Assembly: GCF_014193695.1 (NCBI RefSeq) | Contig: NZ_JACHZR010000001.1 | Location: 719,309 to 783,308, forward strand | Reading direction: 5' to 3' | DNA: 64,000 bases | Origin: Rhizobium sp. BK316 | GTDB taxonomy: Bacteria > Pseudomonadota > Alphaproteobacteria > Rhizobiales > Rhizobiaceae | Shown here: piece by piece, positions 35,302 to 43,313 of the stretch | Numbering within the stretch: the first letter of the stretch is position 1 | Layout: each line of letters begins with the position of its first letter | The notes under the pieces: generated by a model | The model's database searches: none | Seen by the model: only the letters and a program-made list of their open reading frames with translations | What the model was told of the DNA's origin: nothing | Position numbers and translations under genes: made by a program

Positions 35302-35895
35302 TTAAAGTTCGTACCATACTCGTGGGTTATCACCCGACTGAATCATCAGCCAGCGAAGGTCCGTATCTTTCCAGCTCTTGATCGCGTTCGTACGGTTGTC
35401 GAGCACCAGATCACCACGATCCGTCTTGACGACGAGAACCGCATGACCTTCGCCAGTGGGCGTCTTGGTCACGGCGATGCGCAGTGTCTTCGGCGACCAG
35501 CCCATTGCGATGAGATGGTCACGCTTTGTCAGCGCGAAATCCTCGCAGTCGCCAGCCTTTACATTCACTTGCCAGACATCGCCCTGATCGGTCCGGTCGT
35601 TAATCGGGCGGATCGAGCGGTTGACGGAGGCGTTGACGGCGCGAAGCTGTTTATCTGCAAAGGGGCTTAGCGAAACTTCGGACGCGCCGCCACGAGCAAC
35701 GCACTCATTCGGATTTTGCGCACAAAACATCACATGCGCGAAAGGTGCGGCAGTCCGGCGCTTTTCAGATATGTAACTGAATGCCGGTGCCGTCTTCAGA
35801 CCACGGGCGAAACCGCCGGGTCCGGCTGCCTCAGCAGGCTGAACCGCAAACAGAGATGCAAGCGTCACCGCCGTAACCAGCACATGCTTAAACAT
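35302..35895 (-). CDS. BTLCP family transglutaminase-like cysteine proteinase (peptidase C93)
   Basis: A 197-residue exported protein with signal peptide MFKHVLVTAVTLASLFAVQPAEAA. The bacterial transglutaminase-like cysteine proteinase triad is in place: Cys117 in KAGDCEDFALTK, His151 in GEGHAVLVV and Asp166 in LVLDNRT. The family includes LapG-type periplasmic proteases that release surface adhesins secreted by type I systems, but rhizobia have many BTLCP copies of unknown role. It is next to, but not co-transcribed with, the type I secretion operon. A link to that system is inference only. Confidence 0.88.
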   Translation of the reverse strand: MFKHVLVTAVTLASLFAVQPAEAAGPGGFARGLKTAPAFSYISEKRRTAAPFAHVMFCAQNPNECVARGGASEVSLSPFADKQLRAVNASVNRSIRPINDRTDQGDVWQVNVKAGDCEDFALTKRDHLIAMGWSPKTLRIAVTKTPTGEGHAVLVVKTDRGDLVLDNRTNAIKSWKDTDLRWLMIQSGDNPRVWYEL

Positions 35896-36042
35896 TTTCT
35901 TACCCCGTTTCGACGACCACTACGCGATCATGTTGAAATCCGGCTTTGATATTTTGATCGAAGCTCTATCCAGCTCCAACCAATGATCGGGACCATACGA
36001 GGGAAGAATCTCGTTCCCTTTAAACCGATCCGAACAATTTTA

Positions 36043-37650
36043 ATGGAGTGCGTTTTCTCAAGGCGACCGCATGCATGCCGTCCAATACTGGGATGGCATG
36101 CCGCATCGGTATTGGAGAGGGTTGCAAAACTCGCGGAATTCTTGCAGAGACAGGCGCAACGGCGCCGGAGGGGCAGCCGATCCTTCAAAGTTTTGGCCGT
36201 GGTTGTTACGGATAGATTAAAGACGATATTTGCCGGCCTCTACTGCACGCTCGTGCTGGCCGCCGTCATTCCCTTCGGCCTGGTCGATGCAACGCCTTTC
36301 GCGGCAGTTGCCATCTGTATGTTCGTGCTAAGTGTATCGGCCCTACTGCTTTTCGGAGAACCCCGGCGCGGCCGTTGGGTATTCGTCTGGACGTTGCTGC
36401 TTTTCATCATCACCTCGGCCTGGGTCGTCATTCAGACGATACACATGCCCTGGCCTTCTCTGGTCAATTCGATCTGGAAGGACGCAAGCACGCTCGCTGG
36501 CGCCTCCAGAGACACGATCTCGGTCGCGCCGGCCGATACACTCGCCTCTCTCCTGGAGATCGCACTGCCCGTCATGACGTTTCTGACCGGCCTCATCATT
36601 GCCGACACAGACAGACGAGCCCGCCGTATCCTTATGGCGCTTGCGATCGGCGCGGGAATCATCTCGCTGTTCGGTCTCGGCCAGTTCCTGCTGTTTCCAA
36701 AGATGCTGTTGACCGATTCCAAACGCTATTATCTTGACAGCCTGACCGCGGTCTTCGTCAATCGCAACACAGCTGCGACCTTCCTGGGGCTCGGTTTTTT
36801 GTTGCTTGCGACATTCGCTTCTGAAAAAGGGCGTGCCTATTTCGGCTTCTCATCCGCACCCTCGGGCAGTTTCAACGAAGGTCTCGGCTTCTGGCTTTTC
36901 ACGCTTCTCTGCCTATCGTGCCTGACGGCGCTGATGCTCACCCAATCCCGTGCTGGACTGGTTGTGACGGGCCTTGGCTCCGTCTTTTACATCCCCTATC
37001 TTGCCAGCCAATGGAAAGGCAAGCGCTCGAGGCTCTTCTCGCAGGCGACCGGCTCCGTTACCCGAAGGTGGCTGCCGGCAGTCGGGGCAATTGCGCTTGT
37101 CCTCGTTTTCATCGCCATTTTCGGCGGCAGGGCTATCCTGCGTGCCGATCAGCGCGGCACAGATGACGGCCGTTTCTGCATATGGTCAGATACGATGCAT
37201 GCCATTTCTCAGAATTGGTTTCAGGGAACCGGCTTCGGCACGTTCCGGACCGTCTATTCAGCCTACCGGACACCCGATTGTGGAATCGGCGGCATCGTCG
37301 ACAGGGCTCATAGCGCGTTCCTCGAAGGCTTTTTGACTCTGGGGATAATATTCCCCGTCGTTGCGATTCTGATTTCCTTCGTGCTTATACGAGCCTTCTG
37401 GATCGGCTATCGCGCCCGCCATCGGCTACGGCACTATTCAATCCTTGGTTGTTCAGGCGTCTTGTTAACGGCGTCGCATTCTGCCGTCGATTTTTCGATC
37501 CAGATTCCCGGTTTCGCCATCTTCTTCATGGCCTTTCTTTCGGCGGTAATTTCAATTTGCTGCGGGCGCGAAGAAAGAGTGAGTAAAAACAGCAGCGATG
37601 CATCCTCCGCCCTGCGAATCGGGCAGCCGACGGAAATCTTTGAAATATGA
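36043..37650 (+). CDS. O-antigen ligase/polymerase-like membrane protein
   Basis: A polytopic inner-membrane protein (535 residues from the start used) with about ten hydrophobic segments and a large periplasmic loop that carries the Wzy_C/WaaL signature region: AVFVNRNTAATFLGLGFLLL, LMLTQSRAGLVVTGLG, then DGRFCIWSDTMHAISQNWFQGTGFGTFRTVYSAYR and DRAHSAFLEGFLTLG. Family members transfer or polymerise polyprenyl-linked oligosaccharides in the periplasm. It starts the polysaccharide region and precedes the export lipoprotein. The start is unclear: ATG 35983, ATG 36043 and GTG 36199 are all in frame and none has a strong ribosome site. Confidence 0.82.
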   Translation: MECVFSRRPHACRPILGWHAASVLERVAKLAEFLQRQAQRRRRGSRSFKVLAVVVTDRLKTIFAGLYCTLVLAAVIPFGLVDATPFAAVAICMFVLSVSALLLFGEPRRGRWVFVWTLLLFIITSAWVVIQTIHMPWPSLVNSIWKDASTLAGASRDTISVAPADTLASLLEIALPVMTFLTGLIIADTDRRARRILMALAIGAGIISLFGLGQFLLFPKMLLTDSKRYYLDSLTAVFVNRNTAATFLGLGFLLLATFASEKGRAYFGFSSAPSGSFNEGLGFWLFTLLCLSCLTALMLTQSRAGLVVTGLGSVFYIPYLASQWKGKRSRLFSQATGSVTRRWLPAVGAIALVLVFIAIFGGRAILRADQRGTDDGRFCIWSDTMHAISQNWFQGTGFGTFRTVYSAYRTPDCGIGGIVDRAHSAFLEGFLTLGIIFPVVAILISFVLIRAFWIGYRARHRLRHYSILGCSGVLLTASHSAVDFSIQIPGFAIFFMAFLSAVISICCGREERVSKNSSDASSALRIGQPTEIFEI

Positions 37651-37906
37651 CAATTTATAGGCGCCCTGCCCATAAAAACGCCACTAAATAACATCATAAT
37701 ATTCGTTTGGGTTGCACCCAAAGCACTGCAGAATCTTAACGTATCAACTCCTCCTAATTTACCATAACAGGGAGAATTCATGTTGCCCTATTGCCACAAT
37801 AACCTTCTGTTAGGTATGCAGTATCTGGCAGAGTTCGGGTATTTACTTGTCTTTTAAGTTGTCGGCGGGCTAGACGGTTTTAGTGCTATTAAAAAGTAGG
37901 GTCACG

Positions 37907-39115
37907 ATGGGCATTCCTGTAACTCGACGCGTCGGCATCATTGTACCGATGCTGGTCATGCTTTCCAGCTGCACGTCTCTCCCTAGGTCCGGTCCCGATC
38001 ACACTGACATCGACCGCAGTGCAGCAATTAAAGTCACTACGCCTGAGCGTAAGGTGGGGATTGATTATGCTCTGATCGATCTCAACAAAGCGATTCTGCC
38101 CTATTTCGACAAGATCCCGAGCAGCTCCCTGCGCAGTGGTTTCGGTGGCGGCCGTGGGGGCGCTCCGGATATCCCACTCGGCTTCGGTGATATCGTACAG
38201 GTTTCAATTTTCGAAGCGCAGTCCGGCGGTCTCTTTATCCCGTCTGATGCGGGCAGTCGGCCTGGTAACTATATCACCTTGCCTCAGCAAACGATCGACA
38301 AAGCCGGTACGATCAGCATTCCTTATGCAGGCCGCGTTCCTGCTGCCGGCCGCATGAAGGAAGAGATCGAACAGGATATCGAAGACAAGCTGGCAAGCCG
38401 CGCGATTGAGCCTCAGGTAGTCCTCACAACGACGACCAGCCGCTCCTCGGAAGTAGCCGTCGTCGGTGATGTCAACAATCCGCAAAAGATCGTCCTTTCG
38501 CCGGCCGGCGAACGCATCCTTGATGCGATCTCCGAGGCAGGCGGCCTGACGACACCTAATATTGAAACCAACGTCACGCTGCAGCGCCGCGGCAAGACGG
38601 CAACGGTCGCTTACGAAACGCTGTTGAAAAACCCATCCGAGAATATCTATCTCGCTCCGGGCGACACGGTTTCAGTTGAGCACGAACGCCGCACCTTCAT
38701 TGCGCTCGGGGCATCCGGCCTCAACAGCCGCATCGACTTCGAGGATTCGAACCTGACCCTTGGCGAAGCCATGGCGAAGGCCGGCGGCCTCATCGATACC
38801 CGCGCGGATCCACGCGAGGTCGTGGTCTATCGCCAGGTTGATCGCGGCACCCTTCAACGCCTGAATATCGACACCAGCCGCTTCAAGGGCGACAAAGTGC
38901 CGGTCATCTTCCGGGCCAATCTGCGCGATCCGGCAACCCTGTTCGCAGTTCAGGAGTTCCGCATGGCGGACAAGGACGTCATGTATATCTCCAACGCTCA
39001 CTCTGTTGAGCTCGTGAAGTTCTTCGACGTCCTGAACTCTATTACCTCGACAATCTCTGGCGTATCCAACGACGCCGCCGATACACGCTCGGCAGTGGAG
39101 TCGCTCGGAGATTAA
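37907..39115 (+). CDS. Outer-membrane polysaccharide export lipoprotein (OPX, Wza/PssN-like)
   Basis: A 402-residue lipoprotein. The signal peptide ends in a lipobox, LSSC, with Cys22 as the lipid-bearing residue. The Poly_export domain follows (PLGFGDIVQVSIFEAQSGG ... TISIPYAGRVPAAGRMKEEIEQDIEDKLASRAIEPQVVL), then SLBB-type repeats (VVGDVNNPQKIVLSPAGERILDAISEAGGL and IALGASGLNSRIDFEDSNLTLGEAMAKAGGLI). It should form the outer-membrane export channel for the polysaccharide and work with the co-polymerase at the right edge. I used ATG 37907; the frame is open to 37862. Confidence 0.92.
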   Translation: MGIPVTRRVGIIVPMLVMLSSCTSLPRSGPDHTDIDRSAAIKVTTPERKVGIDYALIDLNKAILPYFDKIPSSSLRSGFGGGRGGAPDIPLGFGDIVQVSIFEAQSGGLFIPSDAGSRPGNYITLPQQTIDKAGTISIPYAGRVPAAGRMKEEIEQDIEDKLASRAIEPQVVLTTTTSRSSEVAVVGDVNNPQKIVLSPAGERILDAISEAGGLTTPNIETNVTLQRRGKTATVAYETLLKNPSENIYLAPGDTVSVEHERRTFIALGASGLNSRIDFEDSNLTLGEAMAKAGGLIDTRADPREVVVYRQVDRGTLQRLNIDTSRFKGDKVPVIFRANLRDPATLFAVQEFRMADKDVMYISNAHSVELVKFFDVLNSITSTISGVSNDAADTRSAVESLGD

Positions 39116-39163
39116 ATATATTGGACAATACTTCTAACACCTGACATTAAACGGACTGGTACG

Positions 39164-39192
39164 TAATGGAGTTTATGTTATAAGCTCCATTA
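39164..39192 (+). other. Hairpin in leader of the Gly/Ala-rich exported protein gene
   Basis: Perfect 8-bp inverted repeat TAATGGAG (39164-39171) and CTCCATTA (39185-39192) with a 13-nt AT-rich loop. It ends just 4 nt before the TGGAGG ribosome site of the gene starting at 39210 and could influence translation or the preceding transcript's end. Confidence 0.5.
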
Positions 39193-39209
39193 TCTTCTGG
39201 AGGCTGGGT

Positions 39210-39860
39210 ATGATAAACACAGGCAAGAATATAATGAAAGGTGCCGCTGTCTTTGCGTTCGGCGCTCTTTGCTTCGCGACCTCGTCGCTTGCGGGCAACT
39301 GCTTTTCAGGTCCGGGCGCGGCGAGCGGTTCGCAGATGGATGCATTCAACGCAACCCCGGCAAGCATTCTGACGGGAAATCCGTCCGATAGCGCGCTCAT
39401 GGGTTCCGTTCGCGATCTCACGGCAACCGAAACAAATGTAACGGCAGCTCTCCTGACGCTGGCAGCGGCTCCGGCGACGACGGATGCACAAAGGGCGGCT
39501 ATCGGTGCCGGCCTTGGCCGCGCCGTCAACGTTTGCCGCCCACAACATTCCGATCTTGCCGACGAGATTGCAGCGGCTGTTGCAGCGGCAATCTTGAATA
39601 ATCCCGCGCTCGGTAGCTTCCGTACGGCGTTTGAAGCTTCATTGACCGGTCAAACCGCTGTTGCGGCGCTTGGTGGCGCTGGAGCCGGTCCGGCGGGTGG
39701 CGGTGATATCGGCGGCCCCGGCGCACCTGGCCTGGGCGGTCCGGCCGCAGATGAGGCTAATGATGGCGCTATTCAAGGAGGAGGCTCTCTGAGGACAAGC
39801 GCATCGGGCGGCGGCAATTTTACGATCATCCGCAACGACTCGGTCAGTGGCAGCATCTGA
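39210..39860 (+). CDS. Exported Ala/Gly-rich hypothetical protein in polysaccharide locus
   Basis: A 216-residue protein with signal peptide MKGAAVFAFGALCFATSSLA. The mature N-terminal part has two cysteines (GNCFSGPG, VNVCRPQH) and Ala-rich helices (DEIAAAVAAAILNN). From ~residue 150 it becomes a low-complexity Gly/Ala/Pro segment (GGAGAGPAGGGDIGGPGAPG) ending NFTIIRNDSVSGSI. No family recognised. TCTGGAGG gives a strong ribosome site. Its place after the export lipoprotein suggests a role in secretion or surface attachment of polysaccharide; this is inference from context alone. Confidence 0.7.
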   Translation: MINTGKNIMKGAAVFAFGALCFATSSLAGNCFSGPGAASGSQMDAFNATPASILTGNPSDSALMGSVRDLTATETNVTAALLTLAAAPATTDAQRAAIGAGLGRAVNVCRPQHSDLADEIAAAVAAAILNNPALGSFRTAFEASLTGQTAVAALGGAGAGPAGGGDIGGPGAPGLGGPAADEANDGAIQGGGSLRTSASGGGNFTIIRNDSVSGSI

Positions 39861-39893
39861 CCCAGGCCTTTAGCGCTCGATTAGAGCATTTTG

Positions 39894-39915
39894 GGAGAGG
39901 CTGTACGGCCTCTCC
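39894..39915 (+). terminator. Hairpin after the Gly/Ala-rich exported protein gene
   Basis: Perfect 8-bp stem GGAGAGGC/GCCTCTCC (39894-39901 with 39908-39915), loop TGTACG, 34 nt past the stop. A pyrimidine-rich stretch follows but no pure T-run. Confidence 0.6.
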
Positions 39916-40011
39916 TCTCCCCTTCATAGTTTAGAGAACGGCTCCTCCCTCGCGCGAACCTTTGCCGGCATTGGAGCAGATCGCTCCTGCAGCAGGTCAG
40001 ACCAGTAGGAC

Positions 40012-40782
40012 ATGTCGCAACGTGCCAGAGCAAGCGGACAAGCGCGCCCAAGGGGCGTGGTCTGGACTGCGTTCTCAGCTCCTTCTGCACCATCCGTTCT
40101 TTTTCTTCTTACGGCAGTCGCGCTTCTTGTTTTTGCTGTCAACGACATAAGGCAATCCGCGCGCTTTGCGGACGTTTTTCTTATCGCCGAGCGACTTGAG
40201 CGATCCGAACAAGTCAGCCCTGAAACCCTCGCTAAGACAGCGGCCAATGCCGACGATATCGTCTCCGGCGATTATTGCCGTTCCGATATTATCATGGCGG
40301 GCACCACGCTGGTTCTGAACCGGCTGGATGCCGCCAATGAGATCACTGGCTACGATGCCTGGGTAAGGGCCGCTGACGATGCAGAGCGCTACACGCGCCA
40401 TGCTGTTACCTGCATGCCAACCGAGAGCAATCTCTGGCTCAGATTGGCAATCGTGCGTGCGGTCATCGTTCAAGAGCCAACGGCGACTGCCCGTTTGATG
40501 AACATGTCGGCCTGGCTCGCGCCTACCGATGAAGTCGCACTGCTCGCCCGGCTCTATTTCTGGAACCGTCTCAACGTCACAACGCTTGAAAACGCAAGAA
40601 ATTCCGTTGAAAGCGACATGAACCTTCTTCTCAAACTCGGAGACCCGCGAAAGGTTGGACCGGCGCTGACGCGGATTAGCCCTGCCCTCTTGCCCTATGT
40701 AAAGGCCGCCGGCACAAAGCTCACTTCTGAGAAGAAGAGCTCACTGGCATGGTTCGGCCTGAATCTCGACAAGCTGCCATAA
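40012..40782 (+). CDS. Membrane-anchored hypothetical protein in polysaccharide locus
   Basis: A 256-residue protein with a basic N-terminus, one hydrophobic helix (SVLFLLTAVALLVFAV, residues ~28-45) and a ~210-residue helical part probably facing the periplasm. The helical part reads like tetratricopeptide-type alpha-solenoid packing (AADDAERYTRHAVTCMPTESNLWLRLAIVRAV, MSAWLAPTDEVALLARLYFWNRL), but no strict TPR consensus. It may be a small scaffold for the export or polymerisation machinery; this is inferred from position between the export lipoprotein and the glycosyltransferases. It converges with the phosphatase gene. Confidence 0.65.
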   Translation: MSQRARASGQARPRGVVWTAFSAPSAPSVLFLLTAVALLVFAVNDIRQSARFADVFLIAERLERSEQVSPETLAKTAANADDIVSGDYCRSDIIMAGTTLVLNRLDAANEITGYDAWVRAADDAERYTRHAVTCMPTESNLWLRLAIVRAVIVQEPTATARLMNMSAWLAPTDEVALLARLYFWNRLNVTTLENARNSVESDMNLLLKLGDPRKVGPALTRISPALLPYVKAAGTKLTSEKKSSLAWFGLNLDKLP

Positions 40783-40799
40783 GCCCGCCGACAATGCTT

Positions 40800-41645
40800 T
40801 CAGGTAAGTACGACTGCTTGGCGATTCATAATGCGTAGCACGGTAAGCCTACCCGTCGCGAAAGCACCGGTGTCTATGGCGATACGCCCATTTCCAAAAA
40901 AGGGCCGCTGTACCGGCGTATGCCCATGCACGACCAGCAACGGCAATTCCGGCCCGCGCGTAAGAAATGGCTCGCGCATCCAAAGCAGATCCGAATCCCT
41001 CTGCTGCAGTAAAGGCACGCCTGGCTTAAGGCCGGCATGTACGAAGACGATATCACCGACCGTCAACATCGAGGGCAGCTCCTCAATAAACTGTCGGTGA
41101 TGGGCCGGAACAGCATCCTGCAACGCACGGTCCAGTGCCGGGATTCCGCCTTGCCGCATCAGATAGGCAACGTCGACTCCATAGGAGGCCAGGGTCTCCG
41201 GGCCTGCAAATCGCTGCCATTCGGGAAAACCGGCCGGCTCTTCAAGCAATTGCCGGAAGGCCTCTTCATGATTACCGCAGAGCGCAATCCGCGTAAGCCC
41301 TGCATCCGTCGGGCGGCAGAGATGCTCGATCACCTCCCTCGAGCGACGACCGCGGTCCAAATAGTCACCCAGCATCACCACGAGCGCCCTCTCCGAGTGG
41401 ATCGCAGCGTCCTCTCTGATGCGCCGCTCCGCTTCCAGGAGTTGGTCGTAGCAACCATGCACGTCACCGACCGCATAGATGACGGGGAATTCGTCCGGTT
41501 CAAAGCTTAGCCGTGAGCGCATTCTCTCCACAGAGATATCTGCCTGCGTCGCGTCCCTTCCCATCAATTTCTGCACCCAGCCAAAGGCACTGGTCCGGAA
41601 ATTGTTGCGGCTAACCTTGCTCTCGGCTTTCGATGTTTCGTTCAT
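40800..41645 (-). CDS. PPP-family metallophosphoesterase (serine/threonine phosphatase-like)
   Basis: A 281-residue cytoplasmic phosphatase with the metal-binding motifs of the PPP/calcineurin-like family: GDVHG (residues 60-64), GDYLDRG (93-99) and GNHE (124-127), then VHAGLKPG and VVHGHTP. Relatives include bacterial Ser/Thr phosphatases and diadenosine tetraphosphatases. In this locus it might act on phosphorylated assembly proteins or nucleotide signals; that is a guess from context. Start at 41645 used; the frame extends to 41708 without a better ribosome site. Confidence 0.85.
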   Translation of the reverse strand: MNETSKAESKVSRNNFRTSAFGWVQKLMGRDATQADISVERMRSRLSFEPDEFPVIYAVGDVHGCYDQLLEAERRIREDAAIHSERALVVMLGDYLDRGRRSREVIEHLCRPTDAGLTRIALCGNHEEAFRQLLEEPAGFPEWQRFAGPETLASYGVDVAYLMRQGGIPALDRALQDAVPAHHRQFIEELPSMLTVGDIVFVHAGLKPGVPLLQQRDSDLLWMREPFLTRGPELPLLVVHGHTPVQRPFFGNGRIAIDTGAFATGRLTVLRIMNRQAVVLT

Positions 41646-41950
41646 GTCCACTAACATATTGAAGTTTATCAGCCTGACTAGATTGAGCAGGCACATGTTC
41701 CCGGTCATATCGCCGCGGCCATGCCTCGAATATTATAATCGGCCTGGTGATAAAAGCTCTGGCTGGTGCACCAAAGAAAAATTCAACGAATACTTTTATC
41801 TTTATTTCGCCATCCTTGTATTGAATCTTGAAAATCAAAGTATTCGAATTTAATTCCGCCGGGACGAAATTACCGCCCCTGATGAAGACGAAATACGTGA
41901 GTAAATACATCCGGGCGTACTGAGCACGGCGAAGGCTAAGCTAGGCAGAC

Positions 41951-42997
41951 ATGACCGCTCGCGCGCCTAATTTCAGTGTTTCCATTTGTATACCAACCTG
42001 TAATCGTCCGCGACTCCTTGAAGCGGCACTTATTAGCTGTCTAAGCCAACCTATATTTCCCTCTGAGATTTTAATCGGTGACGATTCACATGATCGAAAA
42101 AGCACAGCAATCGTGAATCGGTTATCGCGACAGGCCAATATCGACATAAAATACTGGAAACACTCCGAGAGTATTGGTCAAGCAGCCAATCTCAACTGGC
42201 TGATCGACAATGCAAATTCGGAATACCTGATATTCCTACATGATGACGACAGGCTTTGCGCCAGCGCAATCAAGATACTTTATGAAGCAAAGCTAAAGTA
42301 TCCTGGCGCGCAGTGCTTCTACGGTAAGCAATATCTGATAGATTATATCGGCAATATATTACCAAATCGTACAGAGCGCTGGAATCAGCGCTACTTTCGT
42401 ATTCGTGAGTATGCCGGTTTGCAGAGATCAAATCTTTCAGCTGCACTCTCGCAACAATTTCCCAATAATGGCTTCCTCATAGAAAATCAGTTGGCGCGAA
42501 AAACACGCTACCGGCCCGAAATAGAGATCGGCCAGGCAGTCGACGCTGACTTCGGTATTCGCGTCGCGTTCGCCGCCCGTCAACGCTCTTTTGTTTACAT
42601 TGATAGTTTTGTCTCGGAGTACAGACTAAATCCGGACTCGATTTCCCAATCGACGACACTCAATCGCCGAGAGGACTTACTATATGAGTATATTGAGAAA
42701 CTGAAAATTCCAGCCGATGACGAGAAAGCCAGAATAGGGTTTCTGGAGCGGATTGCCGTTGCTGCCGCACTTGACGCCGCACGCGCGGGCCGCCGACGCA
42801 GTGCGATCCGGATAATCTTCTCCAGGCGTTACAAAGAAGCCCTCTTAAGCCGCTGGACCCTCTATCGACTCATTTGTACGGTTTCGCCTGCCATCGGCGA
42901 AAGGATGAAACGCTTCCTCACACACATCAACCCGGATCTAGGGGGTGATCGCGAACGGCAATGGCGGCAGTTTGGCAACGGGCACATAGAGAAGTAG
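41951..42997 (+). CDS. Glycosyltransferase family 2
   Basis: A 348-residue cytoplasmic glycosyltransferase of the GT-A fold. N-terminal nucleotide-sugar motif FSVSICIPTCNRPRLLEAAL, then ILIGDDSHD, and the metal-binding D-x-D region in YLIFLHDDDRLCASAIK. The acceptor part is less conserved. It probably adds one sugar of the repeat unit to undecaprenyl-linked intermediate. The gene is visibly AT-richer than its neighbours, so it may be a recent acquisition. Confidence 0.88.
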   Translation: MTARAPNFSVSICIPTCNRPRLLEAALISCLSQPIFPSEILIGDDSHDRKSTAIVNRLSRQANIDIKYWKHSESIGQAANLNWLIDNANSEYLIFLHDDDRLCASAIKILYEAKLKYPGAQCFYGKQYLIDYIGNILPNRTERWNQRYFRIREYAGLQRSNLSAALSQQFPNNGFLIENQLARKTRYRPEIEIGQAVDADFGIRVAFAARQRSFVYIDSFVSEYRLNPDSISQSTTLNRREDLLYEYIEKLKIPADDEKARIGFLERIAVAAALDAARAGRRRSAIRIIFSRRYKEALLSRWTLYRLICTVSPAIGERMKRFLTHINPDLGGDRERQWRQFGNGHIEK

Positions 42998-43072
42998 TAT
43001 CCTCGGCAACTTCTAGTTACCGGTCTAAATTGGTGATTGTCGCCAGATTGACCTCTTAAAAATGGCTGTATA

Positions 43073-43102
43073 TTGCCTTGCAAAAAATATATTGCTCTGC
43101 AA
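43073..43102. promoter_or_regulatory. Two TTGC-N3-GCAA palindromes upstream of the flippase gene
   Basis: TTGC-CTT-GCAA at 43073-43083 and TTGC-TCT-GCAA at 43092-43102, 19 bp apart (about two helical turns), each flanked by TA before and A-runs after. The duplication suggests a dimeric regulator site controlling the flippase gene at 43314. The rest of the 42998-43313 gap shows no gene. Confidence 0.4.
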
Positions 43103-43313
43103 AAAGAGTTTGCCGCTGAACCTTGAGTTTGGCAGGGTGTTCGATATGGTGACGCGGAACCGGCCTCCTCCGCCTCGCACGTTGCAAGCATCAGGCGATG
43201 ATGGAAAGAGAGGCGAAGATTGATGCGGGAAAATCAGTTGGTCCTCCGATTTTACCTGAAAAGCATCTCTCCGCCCAAACTTTACCAAGAACGTTCCGAC
43301 AAGAGTGGCCTTC

